Source: an uncultured Nitrospinaceae bacterium (lineage in GTDB: Bacteria > Nitrospinota > Nitrospinia > Nitrospinales > VA-1). From it: a DNA stretch of 17,557 nt. Location: assembly GCA_913043155.1 (NCBI GenBank), contig CAJWLY010000013.1:1-17557 (forward strand), in the 5' to 3' direction. Under the pieces are notes generated by a model that was not told the DNA's origin, did not search any database, and was given only the letters and a program-made list of their open reading frames with translations. Positions 1 to 6,501 of the stretch are shown one piece after another (the stretch's first letter is position 1; every line of letters starts with the position of its first letter). The translations under genes and the position numbers were made by a program.

Positions 1-157
1 CTGCTAACGGCAAAGTTAACTTGTAAAGTGTTTCATAGTCTTCTCTATCAAAAGCGTCTAAAGCATCTTTAAAATCATCGGCAAATGCAACAGAAGAACT
101 GCTAAAGAGAAACAGAAAACAGAGCAAGAGTACAGGTGTGAGTGGTTTGGTATTCAT
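1..157 (-). CDS. Exported Sel1/TPR-like repeat protein, N-terminal part only
   Basis: The reading frame opens with an ATG at 155-157 and runs off the left edge, so only 52 residues are visible. Residues 1-26 form a clear Sec signal peptide: a short polar start with one Lys, a Leu/Phe-rich core, then a cleavage-type end reading VAFA before DD. The mature part begins DDFKDALDAFDREDYETLYK and continues LTLPLA. This matches the first helix pair of many secreted Sel1/TPR proteins, which start with an 'A-x-D-F-x-x-G-x-x-A-x-x-x-x-D-Y' pattern. The protein would act in the periplasm or envelope as a protein-protein interaction scaffold, which is inference from the family. No strong Shine-Dalgarno sequence precedes the ATG. 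The gene is divergent from the oxidoreductase at 445. The family call rests on one repeat only. Confidence 0.6.
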   Translation of the reverse strand, partial: MNTKPLTPVLLLCFLFLFSSSSVAFADDFKDALDAFDREDYETLYKLTLPLA

Positions 158-444
158 ACAGTAAGGATACCGTATTTTGAACGATCTCCGCAAGACAGCA
201 AGGAGGCACTCAAATAGTTTCAACTTGATGCAAAACACAGCGGACGTCCACACCACGTTCCTGGTGGTGAGATCGTCTACACTGAGTGGAGCACGAGGCC
301 CTCTGTAAGTTTTTGAAAGTTTGTGCGACACTATGTTCAGTTCGTTCCTTCGGTAAGATTTAAGGACGTTTAATATCACCCTCACTTCAATAAAAATGGG
401 GGTCTTTGCTCTTTCCCGACGGGGAGAGGGAACCCCAAAGAATA
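158..444. other. Divergent intergenic region with a small hairpin
   Basis: This 287-base stretch separates two divergent genes and should carry both promoters, but I could not identify convincing -35/-10 pairs. It contains a perfect 6-bp hairpin, CACCAC (251-256) with GTGGTG (264-269) and a 7-nt loop. There is no T-run after it on either strand, so it is not a standard terminator. A second GC-rich imperfect fold (roughly 408-428) lies just before the oxidoreductase start. No convincing small gene was seen. Confidence 0.35.
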
Positions 445-1887
445 ATGGCAAGGTACGATTACAACATCGTGGTAATTGGCGCGGGATCGGCAGGGCTGGT
501 GTCAGCTTATATCGCGTCCGCCGTCAAAGCAAAGGTCGCGCTCATCGAAAAGCACCGGATGGGCGGGGACTGCCTGAATACTGGGTGCGTACCGAGTAAG
601 GCGCTCGTTCGCACCACCAAAATTCTTTCCTATATCAAGCGGCACCAGGAGTTCGGATTGAAGTCAGCTTCGGCTGAATTCGATTTTGCTGAGGTAATGG
701 AACGTGTGCAATCGGTCATTAAAAAGATCGCGCCGCACGACAGCATCGAGCGCTACACCTCTCTCGGCGTAGATTGTTTCACCGGCGCGGCGCGGATCCT
801 TTCCCCACACGAGGTTGAGGTAAACGGTAAAACGCTCTCGACGAGAAACATCATCATTGCTACAGGAGCGCGCCCGACCATTCCTCCTATTCCTGGACTG
901 GATCAGGTCGATTACCTGACAACTGACAACATCTGGGATCTGCGCGAATTGCCGAAGCGGCTGGTGGTCGCCGGCGGTGGACCAATTGGATGCGAACTGA
1001 CGCAATGCTTCGCCCGACTGGGAAGCCAAGTGACACAGGTGGAGATGATGCCGGACATCCTTATCCGAGAAGACAGCGAAATCTCACGTACCATCCGCAA
1101 ACGATTCGTCGCCGAAGGTATCGACGTGCGCGTCAATACAAAGTGTAAGGAAATCATCAACGACGGTGGCAAGCAGATCATGATCTGTGAAAAAGATGGG
1201 GCCGAGGAACGGATCGAGTTTGATAAGGCACTCATCGCTGTCGGGCGTACCGCCAACGCAAGTGGATTCGGGCTGGAGGAGATTGGTGTTAGGTCGAACC
1301 CACGTGGCACGGTTGAAGTGGATGAATATCTGCGAACGACAACGCACAAGAATATTTACGCCTGCGGTGATGTAGCGGGGCCTTACCAGTTTACGCACAC
1401 GGCGGCGCACCAAGCATGGTATTGCGCCGTAAACGCGTTGTCCAGCCCGTTTAAAAAATTCCGGGCTGATTACCGGGTCATTCCCTGGTGCACGTTCACG
1501 GATCCGGAAGTTGCGCGGGTGGGGATCAACGAAAAGGAGGCAAAGGAGCGGGGTATCTCCTACAAGGTGACGCGTTACGATATCGGCGATCTCGACCGCG
1601 CCATCGCCGATGGCGAGGACCACGGAATGGTGAAGGTGCTGACGGAACCAAGGAAGGACCGGATATTAGGAGTCACGATCATGGGTTACCACGCGGGGGA
1701 CCTTATTGTAGAGTACGTTGCCGCGATGAAGCACGGGTTCGGGCTCAACAAGATCCTCAACACCATCCACATCTACCCCACTATGGTCGAGGCGAATAAG
1801 TTCGCCGCCGGGGTCTGGAAGAAAGATCACGCGCCGCAGGGTCTTCTAAACCTGGCGCAAAAATTCCATTCATGGAGAAGAAAATAA
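445..1887 (+). CDS. FAD-dependent disulfide oxidoreductase, MerA/TMEM64-associated type
   Basis: A 480-residue class I pyridine nucleotide-disulfide oxidoreductase. Residues 8-17 (IVVIGAGSAG) form the FAD-binding dinucleotide fold. C43 and C48 in GGDCLNTGCVPSK are the redox-active cysteines. A second Rossmann motif, VVAGGGPIGCE, binds NAD(P)H, and ACGDVAG is the second FAD motif. The C-terminal interface domain carries YPTMVEANK. In dihydrolipoamide dehydrogenase this place has His in HPTxSE; here it is Tyr, as in mercuric reductases. The C-terminal Cys pair of true MerA and its N-terminal heavy-metal domain are missing, so mercury reduction is unlikely. The closest family match I recall is the oxidoreductase found with TVP38/TMEM64 membrane proteins; the physiological substrate is unknown. 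I chose the ATG at 445 because the FAD motif follows directly; an in-frame TTG at 406 would add 13 unlikely residues. The ribosome site is weak. Confidence 0.85.
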   Translation: MARYDYNIVVIGAGSAGLVSAYIASAVKAKVALIEKHRMGGDCLNTGCVPSKALVRTTKILSYIKRHQEFGLKSASAEFDFAEVMERVQSVIKKIAPHDSIERYTSLGVDCFTGAARILSPHEVEVNGKTLSTRNIIIATGARPTIPPIPGLDQVDYLTTDNIWDLRELPKRLVVAGGGPIGCELTQCFARLGSQVTQVEMMPDILIREDSEISRTIRKRFVAEGIDVRVNTKCKEIINDGGKQIMICEKDGAEERIEFDKALIAVGRTANASGFGLEEIGVRSNPRGTVEVDEYLRTTTHKNIYACGDVAGPYQFTHTAAHQAWYCAVNALSSPFKKFRADYRVIPWCTFTDPEVARVGINEKEAKERGISYKVTRYDIGDLDRAIADGEDHGMVKVLTEPRKDRILGVTIMGYHAGDLIVEYVAAMKHGFGLNKILNTIHIYPTMVEANKFAAGVWKKDHAPQGLLNLAQKFHSWRRK

Positions 1888-1946
1888 GGGGCCATTCAAC
1901 TAAGCCCAGCACGACATTTTGCCTCCTTCATCTCCCGGTGGCGGTG

Positions 1947-2060
1947 TCAGGGATGGAGCTTAGCGTGACACTCTTCGCAATTTTTTGGCTTTGCACGCAA
2001 ACCATCATTGTGGATCCGGTTATTGTTTTTTGGTCTGCGTTTCCCGGATTGCTTATATAT
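1947..2060 (-). other. Open frame fragment with a CxxCH haem-type motif, no start codon
   Basis: Just downstream of the Rieske-like gene, and overlapping its stop, the minus strand holds a 37-codon open stretch bounded by stops. It reads with many Lys/Arg and ends NCEECHAKLHP before TGA. CEECH is a c-type haem attachment motif and the Lys/His-rich setting resembles small cytochromes. There is no ATG or GTG, and the only TTG would give 17 residues. It sits in the +1 frame relative to the upstream gene. It is therefore either chance, a decayed cytochrome end, or a tail reached by frameshift. I do not call it a functional gene. Confidence 0.25.
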
Positions 2061-2379
2061 CTATGTAGAGTCCGTCTTCACGGACAGTGACCTTGTAGGT
2101 GGACATAACAGAGGTGTGATCAAACTTGCATACTCCACGCTTGATGTTCCACAGGCATTCCTGACCACTACAAATGGCGAACATACCTCGAAGGTCGGGC
2201 ACCCGCCCGAGACTACCACCACAAATCGTGCAAAGATCGGTGATGGCATAATATTTTCCTTCCACCTGGAACAGGGCAAGTTCGTACTTGATGGTAGTGT
2301 AAGGATGTTCGAAAGGAATCCTCTTTCCACTTCCTTCGATTGGAGCGTCTTCAATTTCTAAAATTTTGACTTGGGACAT
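2053..2379 (-). CDS. Rieske-fold small protein with a cysteine-rich, His-less cluster site
   Basis: A 108-residue protein with the layout of a Rieske-type ferredoxin or NirD-like domain: strand-rich N-terminus, GKYYAITDLC, then CGGSLG, and CLWNIKRG in place of the usual 'C-P-W-H-G-W-x-F-D-x-x-x-G'. In a normal Rieske site the ligands are CxH and CxxH. Here the first box is C50-T-I52-C53 and the second is C70-S-G-Q73-E-C75. Both histidines are replaced (Ile, Gln), the two Rieske cysteines are kept, and two more cysteines appear next to them. This could be a four-Cys site for another Fe-S cluster or for zinc, which is inference. The gene follows the 90-residue protein with a 9-base gap, suggesting one transcript. 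No Shine-Dalgarno is evident, so translational coupling is possible. The Rieske-fold call is fairly firm; cofactor and function are unknown. Confidence 0.7.
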   Translation of the reverse strand: MSQVKILEIEDAPIEGSGKRIPFEHPYTTIKYELALFQVEGKYYAITDLCTICGGSLGRVPDLRGMFAICSGQECLWNIKRGVCKFDHTSVMSTYKVTVREDGLYIDI

Positions 2380-2388
2380 GAGAGGAAT

Positions 2389-2661
2389 TTATTCTTTGGG
2401 CAGATAGGGTCCATACCGGTCACGATAATATTTTTCAAGCTCGTACCGGAAGCATCCTTTCAGATGCGGCATCTGTTCGCCCGCATCATGGTCAAACTCA
2501 ACATATTCTTCAGATTTCTGCTGAACATCTTCGGGACGTTCAATATTGGGATCGAGGTAGGCATCTCCCAGCGGAGACCCACCGACAATGAGACCCTGAC
2601 CCTTCTTGATCCATCGGCCAAGCATGATGCGTTCCTCATCTGTATTCTGTTCGATCGACAT
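2389..2661 (-). CDS. Conserved-looking small protein of unknown function (90 residues)
   Basis: I do not recognise this protein. From the ATG at 2659-2661 it starts MSIEQNTDEERIMLGRWIKK and is rich in acidic residues. It contains a GGSPLGDAYLDP segment, one cysteine (in LKGCFRYE) and an aromatic, charged tail ending YGPYLPKE. No signal peptide or membrane segment is visible, so it is probably cytoplasmic. The frame stays open upstream to a TTG at 2730, but that extension crosses a GC-rich hairpin and has no good ribosome site, so I prefer the internal ATG. It lies nine bases before the Rieske-like gene, so the two probably work together, perhaps in electron transfer. That is inference from position only. 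Confidence 0.6.
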   Translation of the reverse strand: MSIEQNTDEERIMLGRWIKKGQGLIVGGSPLGDAYLDPNIERPEDVQQKSEEYVEFDHDAGEQMPHLKGCFRYELEKYYRDRYGPYLPKE

Positions 2662-2814
2662 GACAAAGCCCCACTCAAAATATTCGAATGTAGATGGCTG
2701 GGGCGTTGCCCCTTGCCGCGCATGGAGCAATAAGGTAGCATAAGCTTTATTCCATTTTCAATTTAGATGGCTCATTCCGCTGTCATTTTTTTCAAGGAAC
2801 AAGCAGAAAACGTT
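2662..2814. promoter_or_regulatory. Divergent promoter region with GC-rich hairpin
   Basis: The gap between the divergent 90-residue gene and the TPR gene holds a strong stem: GGC (2696-2698) and GGGGC (2700-2704), loop GTT, GCCCC (2708-2712) and GCC (2715-2717), with a small internal bulge. It would lie in the leader of the minus-strand gene, about 35 bases before its start. A weaker AT-rich inverted repeat, AATAAGG (2729-2735) with CTTTATT (2745-2751), lies beside it. No clear -35/-10 pair was found. Confidence 0.3.
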
Positions 2815-3345
2815 ATGTCGACAAAAACTGATTCTACCAAAAAAGCTGAAGACTGGTTTCAGGAGGGCCTGGCTGCCGGGCAAACGGGCGATCCGCGAAC
2901 CTGCCTGGAGTCTTACAAGAAAGCCATTGAGATCGATCCAGACCATTTCCTGGCTCATTTCAACCTGGCTATCCGTTATGGGAAAATCACCATGAACATC
3001 GAGGCGGCCCGCCACTTCCGGGAGGCCCTGCGCCTGAAACCCGAATCGCCTATGGTTCATTACAGCCTGGCCGTAGTATGCAACCTGATTGGGGAAACGG
3101 ACAACGCATTCCATCACTACAGGGAAGCAATCCGCATCAACCCCGATTTCGGCAAAGCACACAGTAACCTGGCGATGCTTTATTACTCGATCAAGCGAGG
3201 GAAGGAAGCCATCCATCACCTGTTGAAAGCAGTCGAGATGTTCGGGAAAACCGGGGACGAATTCATGGCTGAGAACGCCCAAAGTATTCTCAAGGACTGT
3301 TATAAGGAATTCAACCTCACGGAAAACGACTGTCGGACACTTTGA
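2815..3345 (+). CDS. Tetratricopeptide repeat (TPR) protein
   Basis: A 176-residue all-helical protein made of about four TPR units (roughly residues 11-44, 45-78, 79-112 and 113-146). They show the usual pattern: small residue, Leu, large aromatic, then a 'YKKAIEIDPDH', 'FREALRLKPES' or 'YREAIRINPDF' ending. A short charged tail follows. No signal peptide is present, so the protein is likely cytoplasmic. TPR domains bind other proteins; the partner is unknown. An upstream in-frame ATG at 2767 would add 16 residues. I prefer 2815 because the TPR region begins soon after, but neither start has a good ribosome site. The next gene, a dihydrolipoamide dehydrogenase-like enzyme, starts 28 bases downstream on the same strand, so the two are probably cotranscribed. 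Confidence 0.8.
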   Translation: MSTKTDSTKKAEDWFQEGLAAGQTGDPRTCLESYKKAIEIDPDHFLAHFNLAIRYGKITMNIEAARHFREALRLKPESPMVHYSLAVVCNLIGETDNAFHHYREAIRINPDFGKAHSNLAMLYYSIKRGKEAIHHLLKAVEMFGKTGDEFMAENAQSILKDCYKEFNLTENDCRTL

Positions 3346-3373
3346 CAGGGACTTCTGCCACTGGAAGGAATCT

Positions 3374-4753
3374 ATGGATTTCGACGTAGTCGTTATCGGT
3401 GGCGGTTCAGCAGGATACGCCGCGGCAAGCGCGGCGCAATCGGCCGGAACTCGCGTCGGCATCGCCGACAAAGGTCCGCTGGGAGGACTTTGTATCCTGC
3501 GTGGATGCATGCCGACAAAGACGATCCTGCGTTCATCTAATGTCCTCGCACTCATGCACCGTGCAAAAGAGTTCGGACTGCATGTGGAGAATCCGCGAGC
3601 CAACCTTGCCGCAATCAACGACCGCAAAAATCGCCTGATCGACGAATTCACCCACTACCGGGTCGAACAGCTCAAAGATCCTCGATTCACGCTCATTGAG
3701 GGGTTCGCTTCATTCACCTCACCCCACGAGCTAAATGTAGGCAACCGCACAATTACCGCAAAAAACTTCATCATTGCTACCGGATCGACCATCGCTGATT
3801 TTCCCTTGCCTGGGCTGGATACATCCGGATTTGTCACCAGCGATGATGTACTTGAAATGCGCGACATACCTCGGTCGATGATCGTGTTGGGGGCCGGCCC
3901 CATCGCCGTGGAACTGGCGCAGTTTTTCTGCAGAATAGGGACAAAAACGACACTCATCCAGCGAAGCGAACATATCCTGTCAAAAGGGGATAAGGACCTA
4001 GCACGCCCGGTAGAGGCTAGATTTCGCGAGGAAGGAGTCGAAGTTTTCACCGGAACAAAGTTACTGCGGGTCAAAAGATCGGGGGACCACCGCACCGTTT
4101 ATTTTTTCCACGAAGGAGAGGAAAAATCTGCTACTGCAGAAATTCTCCTGCAGGCACTGGGACGCAAACCGAATATAGACGGACTCAATCTCAACGCCGC
4201 TCGAGTTACAATCGAAAAAGAACGCATCGCTGTTAACGAAGAAATGCGAACGAACGTGCCTCATATTTATGCAGTGGGAGACGTGAACGGGCTCCACGAA
4301 ATCGTTCACATCGCTATCGAGCAGGGTGAAATCGCAGGACACAATGCCAGTCAGGCAGGCGTACCACCGCGTAAGTTCGACGAGCGGTTAAAAACTAGCG
4401 TCACCTTTACCGATCCAACGGTGGCGAGTGTTGGTTTGTCCGAAAAGGAGTGTAAAGCACGGAATATCTCCTACCTCACCGCGTCATACCCTTTTGATGA
4501 TCACGGCAAGTCAATATGCCTCGGCGAGACACACGGACACGCGAAACTTTTATGCACACCCGGGAGCGGAAAAATTATTGGGGCGCATATTGTCGGACCC
4601 GAAGCAGGCGAGTTAATCCATCAGCTCATAACGCTGATGCACTACAAAGGAACTGTAGACGACCTGTTGAAGATTCCCCATTACCACCCCACCCTGTCTG
4701 AAATTCTTACCTACCCGGCCGGAGAACTTTCGGGCTTGATAAAAATCAAATAA
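3374..4753 (+). CDS. Dihydrolipoamide dehydrogenase-like flavoprotein
   Basis: A 459-residue FAD/NAD disulfide oxidoreductase. VVVIGGGSAGYAAA near residue 5 is the FAD fold. C40 and C45 in GGLCILRGCMPTK are the redox cysteines. VLGAGPIAVELAQ is the NAD(H) fold and YAVGDVNG the second FAD motif. Unlike the paralogue at 445, the C-terminus keeps the catalytic His and Glu of the family (YHPTLSE), as expected for oxidation of dihydrolipoamide or a similar dithiol. It could be the L-protein for the glycine cleavage genes located further right, but those are on the opposite strand, so the link is only positional. The Leu-Arg-Gly between the cysteines departs from the usual CLNxGC, so another dithiol substrate remains possible. 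GGAAGGAAT just before the ATG is a good ribosome site and fixes the start. Confidence 0.85.
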   Translation: MDFDVVVIGGGSAGYAAASAAQSAGTRVGIADKGPLGGLCILRGCMPTKTILRSSNVLALMHRAKEFGLHVENPRANLAAINDRKNRLIDEFTHYRVEQLKDPRFTLIEGFASFTSPHELNVGNRTITAKNFIIATGSTIADFPLPGLDTSGFVTSDDVLEMRDIPRSMIVLGAGPIAVELAQFFCRIGTKTTLIQRSEHILSKGDKDLARPVEARFREEGVEVFTGTKLLRVKRSGDHRTVYFFHEGEEKSATAEILLQALGRKPNIDGLNLNAARVTIEKERIAVNEEMRTNVPHIYAVGDVNGLHEIVHIAIEQGEIAGHNASQAGVPPRKFDERLKTSVTFTDPTVASVGLSEKECKARNISYLTASYPFDDHGKSICLGETHGHAKLLCTPGSGKIIGAHIVGPEAGELIHQLITLMHYKGTVDDLLKIPHYHPTLSEILTYPAGELSGLIKIK

Positions 4754-4772
4754 TCAATATCACCATCCCGCT

Positions 4773-4794
4773 TTAGGCACCATTTGGTCCCTAA
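4773..4794. terminator. Hairpin between convergent genes, possible weak terminator
   Basis: TTAGG-C-ACCA ... TGGT-C-CCTAA forms a nine-pair stem with one C/C mismatch in the gap between the convergent oxidoreductase (ends 4753) and gcvPA (ends 4926). On the plus strand it is followed by an A-rich run rather than T, and on the minus strand the T-run precedes it. So it is not a standard intrinsic terminator, although its position suits one. The rest of the 4754-4925 gap shows nothing I can name. Confidence 0.3.
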
Positions 4795-4925
4795 CCGACA
4801 AGTAAAAAAAAGAACCCACTCTATGGGCCTTGAATACAGGGCGGAAAGTCACTGGGCACCAATGATTCCAGAACAATTCTTTCCATATTCTAGAAACACC
4901 GAGGATGCGACAGCGAAGGTTCCCT

Positions 4926-6272
4926 TCAGATTCCCTCAAGCTTTTCGGTGAGGCGATCGATGGCTTCAACCGTGTTCATTTCGGTCGCGCATAATAATAG
5001 GCTGTCGGCGAGTTCGGGATAGTGTCCGCCCAAGGGGAGTCCAGCCAGAATCTTATGCTCAAGTAGAGAGTCGCGAACTTCCGTGGCGGGTTTGGGACAT
5101 TTGAGTACAAACTCGTTGAAGGTGTCGGCATTAAATCGAATCTCAAATCCACCCACCTTGGATAATTTGTTTTTCAAATAGTCTGCTTTCCTCAGGTTCA
5201 ATACCGCAAGCTCGCGCAGCCCCTGTTTTCCCATGACTGCGAGATAAACCGTCGCCGCCAGCGCGCATAACCCTTGGTTAGTGCAGATGTTTGAGGTGGC
5301 GCGCTCGCGCCGGATGTGTTGTTCGCGCGTGGAGAGGGTGAGGACGAACGCGCGGCGTCCGTCGCGGTCGGTCGTCTCGCCTGTAACACGGCCGGGCACC
5401 TGCCGGACATATTGCTCCCGCGTCGCAAAAAACCCGACATAAGGTCCACCAAAAGACACAGGAAGCCCAAACGACTGTGCCTCGCCGACGACGATGTCTG
5501 CTCCACGCTCACCCGGCGGTTTCAGGATGCCGAGCGACAAGGGTTCTGTCACGGCGACGATGAGCAAGGCATCGCGTTCTGCCAACTCTTTTCCCAACGC
5601 CTCGTATTCTTCCACAATGCCGAAAAAGTTCGGGGTCTGCAACACCACCGCCGAGGTTTTGTCGCTCAGGTTAGAGCGGATGAACTCGAGATCGGTTTTG
5701 CCTCTCGAATCATAAGGAACATCAATCAATTGGTGGTCAGTGCCGCGCAGGTAAGTCGTCACGGTTTGGCGGTATTCGGGGTGCACGGCTCGAGCGATAA
5801 GGAATTCGTTTTTCCCATTGATGCGGTGGGCCATGAGCACCGCCTCGGCAAGGGCCGATGCGCCGTCGTACATGGAGGCGTTGGCAATGTCCATGCCGGT
5901 GAGCATGACGATCATGGTTTGAAATTCGAAAATCGCCTGCAGGGTGCCCTGACTCACCTCGGGCTGGTAGGGAGTATAACTAGTGGAGAACTCACCTCGC
6001 AGGACCAAGTTCCCGATGAGAGCTGGACTGTAATGCCTATAGGCCCCCGCACCAAGGAAAGTAGACATCTCATCCGGATCCGGATTTCGCTTCTGCGTAT
6101 GTTTGAACGTGGAAACCAGTTCAGTCTCGGAAAGAGCGGTCGGCAGGTCTAGTACTTTATCTCTCAATCTTAAGGTGTCGGGAATACTTGCAAACAGTTC
6201 ATCGATATTCCGCAGGCCTATCTTTTTCAGCATCTCACGGATATCCTGCTCGGTATGGGGAATAAACCGCAT
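4926..6272 (-). CDS. gcvPA: Glycine dehydrogenase (decarboxylating) subunit 1, P-protein N-terminal half
   Basis: A 448-residue protein with the typical start of the split P-protein: MRFIPHTEQDIREMLKKIG, then FLGAGAYRHYSP, TSYTPYQPEVSQGTLQ and MYDGASALAEA. P-protein decarboxylates glycine and passes the aminomethyl group to lipoyl-GcvH. In split systems GcvPA carries the N-terminal half and pairs with GcvPB, which holds the pyridoxal phosphate lysine. GcvPB is not in this window: downstream of gcvPA there is a convergent oxidoreductase. The length fits the family. TAAGGAG lies about 11 bases before the ATG and supports this start. gcvT and gcvH lie on the same strand upstream but are separated from gcvPA by a 2.4-kb opposite-strand cassette, so gcvPA now needs its own promoter. 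I did not find a convincing one. Confidence 0.93.
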   Translation of the reverse strand: MRFIPHTEQDIREMLKKIGLRNIDELFASIPDTLRLRDKVLDLPTALSETELVSTFKHTQKRNPDPDEMSTFLGAGAYRHYSPALIGNLVLRGEFSTSYTPYQPEVSQGTLQAIFEFQTMIVMLTGMDIANASMYDGASALAEAVLMAHRINGKNEFLIARAVHPEYRQTVTTYLRGTDHQLIDVPYDSRGKTDLEFIRSNLSDKTSAVVLQTPNFFGIVEEYEALGKELAERDALLIVAVTEPLSLGILKPPGERGADIVVGEAQSFGLPVSFGGPYVGFFATREQYVRQVPGRVTGETTDRDGRRAFVLTLSTREQHIRRERATSNICTNQGLCALAATVYLAVMGKQGLRELAVLNLRKADYLKNKLSKVGGFEIRFNADTFNEFVLKCPKPATEVRDSLLEHKILAGLPLGGHYPELADSLLLCATEMNTVEAIDRLTEKLEGI

Positions 6273-6450
6273 CTATAGAAAAGCTCCTTATGCAAGGAAG
6301 AGAAGGGCCTGATCACCCCGCAGCTATCTTGTTGCGTTGTTAGTGTTTTACCCTAACCGCCCTGCCTGCCGACCTGTCCACCGACGCCCAAAAAGTACCG
6401 GGGGGGGGCCTCAGCGCAGGCGGGTAAACGCCGCACTATGCCATGCTAAC
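6273..6450. other. Intergenic junction with G9 tract and GC-rich inverted repeat
   Basis: Between gcvPA and the divergent hydrolase gene lies a locally GC-rich patch with a run of nine G (6400-6408). It is framed by GCCTGC (6364-6369) and GCAGGC (6416-6421), which could pair over a long loop. The bases nearest gcvPA (6275-6319) resemble the bases just after gcvH (8874-8940), as described under findings. No gene was seen. Confidence 0.35.
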
Positions 6451-6479
6451 TTGACAATGAAAAGCAATAATACTATAGA
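6451..6479 (+). promoter_or_regulatory. Sigma-70-type promoter for the hydrolase-acsA cassette
   Basis: A perfect TTGACA (6451-6456), a 17-base spacer and TATAGA (6474-6479) match the housekeeping promoter pattern, with two mismatches in the -10 box. Transcription would start near 6486. This leaves a very short leader before the ATG at 6502 and argues against the GTG at 6490 having a ribosome site. Confidence 0.5.
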
Positions 6480-6501
6480 ATTTTAAATCGTGCCTACCTC
6501 C

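Noticed and set aside
664..1623. Three overlapping minus-strand frames opposite the first oxidoreductase
   Set aside because: They are antisense shadows of a well-defined flavoprotein.
445..1887. True mercuric reductase
   Set aside because: It lacks the C-terminal cysteine pair and heavy-metal domain, and no mer genes are nearby.
1872..2379. Plus-strand frames after the first oxidoreductase
   Set aside because: They overlap the oxidoreductase end and lie opposite the Rieske-like gene; the hydrophobic stretch is the complement of a Lys/Asn-rich segment.
2758..3651. 297-codon minus-strand frame opposite the TPR gene and the start of the dihydrolipoamide dehydrogenase-like gene
   Set aside because: Both plus-strand genes show clear domain patterns; the opposite frame shows none.
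4760..4969. 69-codon minus-strand frame at the end of gcvPA
   Set aside because: It overlaps gcvPA out of frame, has no ribosome site, and shows no family signal.
5316..6152. Long plus-strand frame (278 codons) opposite gcvPA
   Set aside because: It is fully antisense to a clearly recognised gcvPA, with a low-complexity, Arg/His-rich translation and no family signal.
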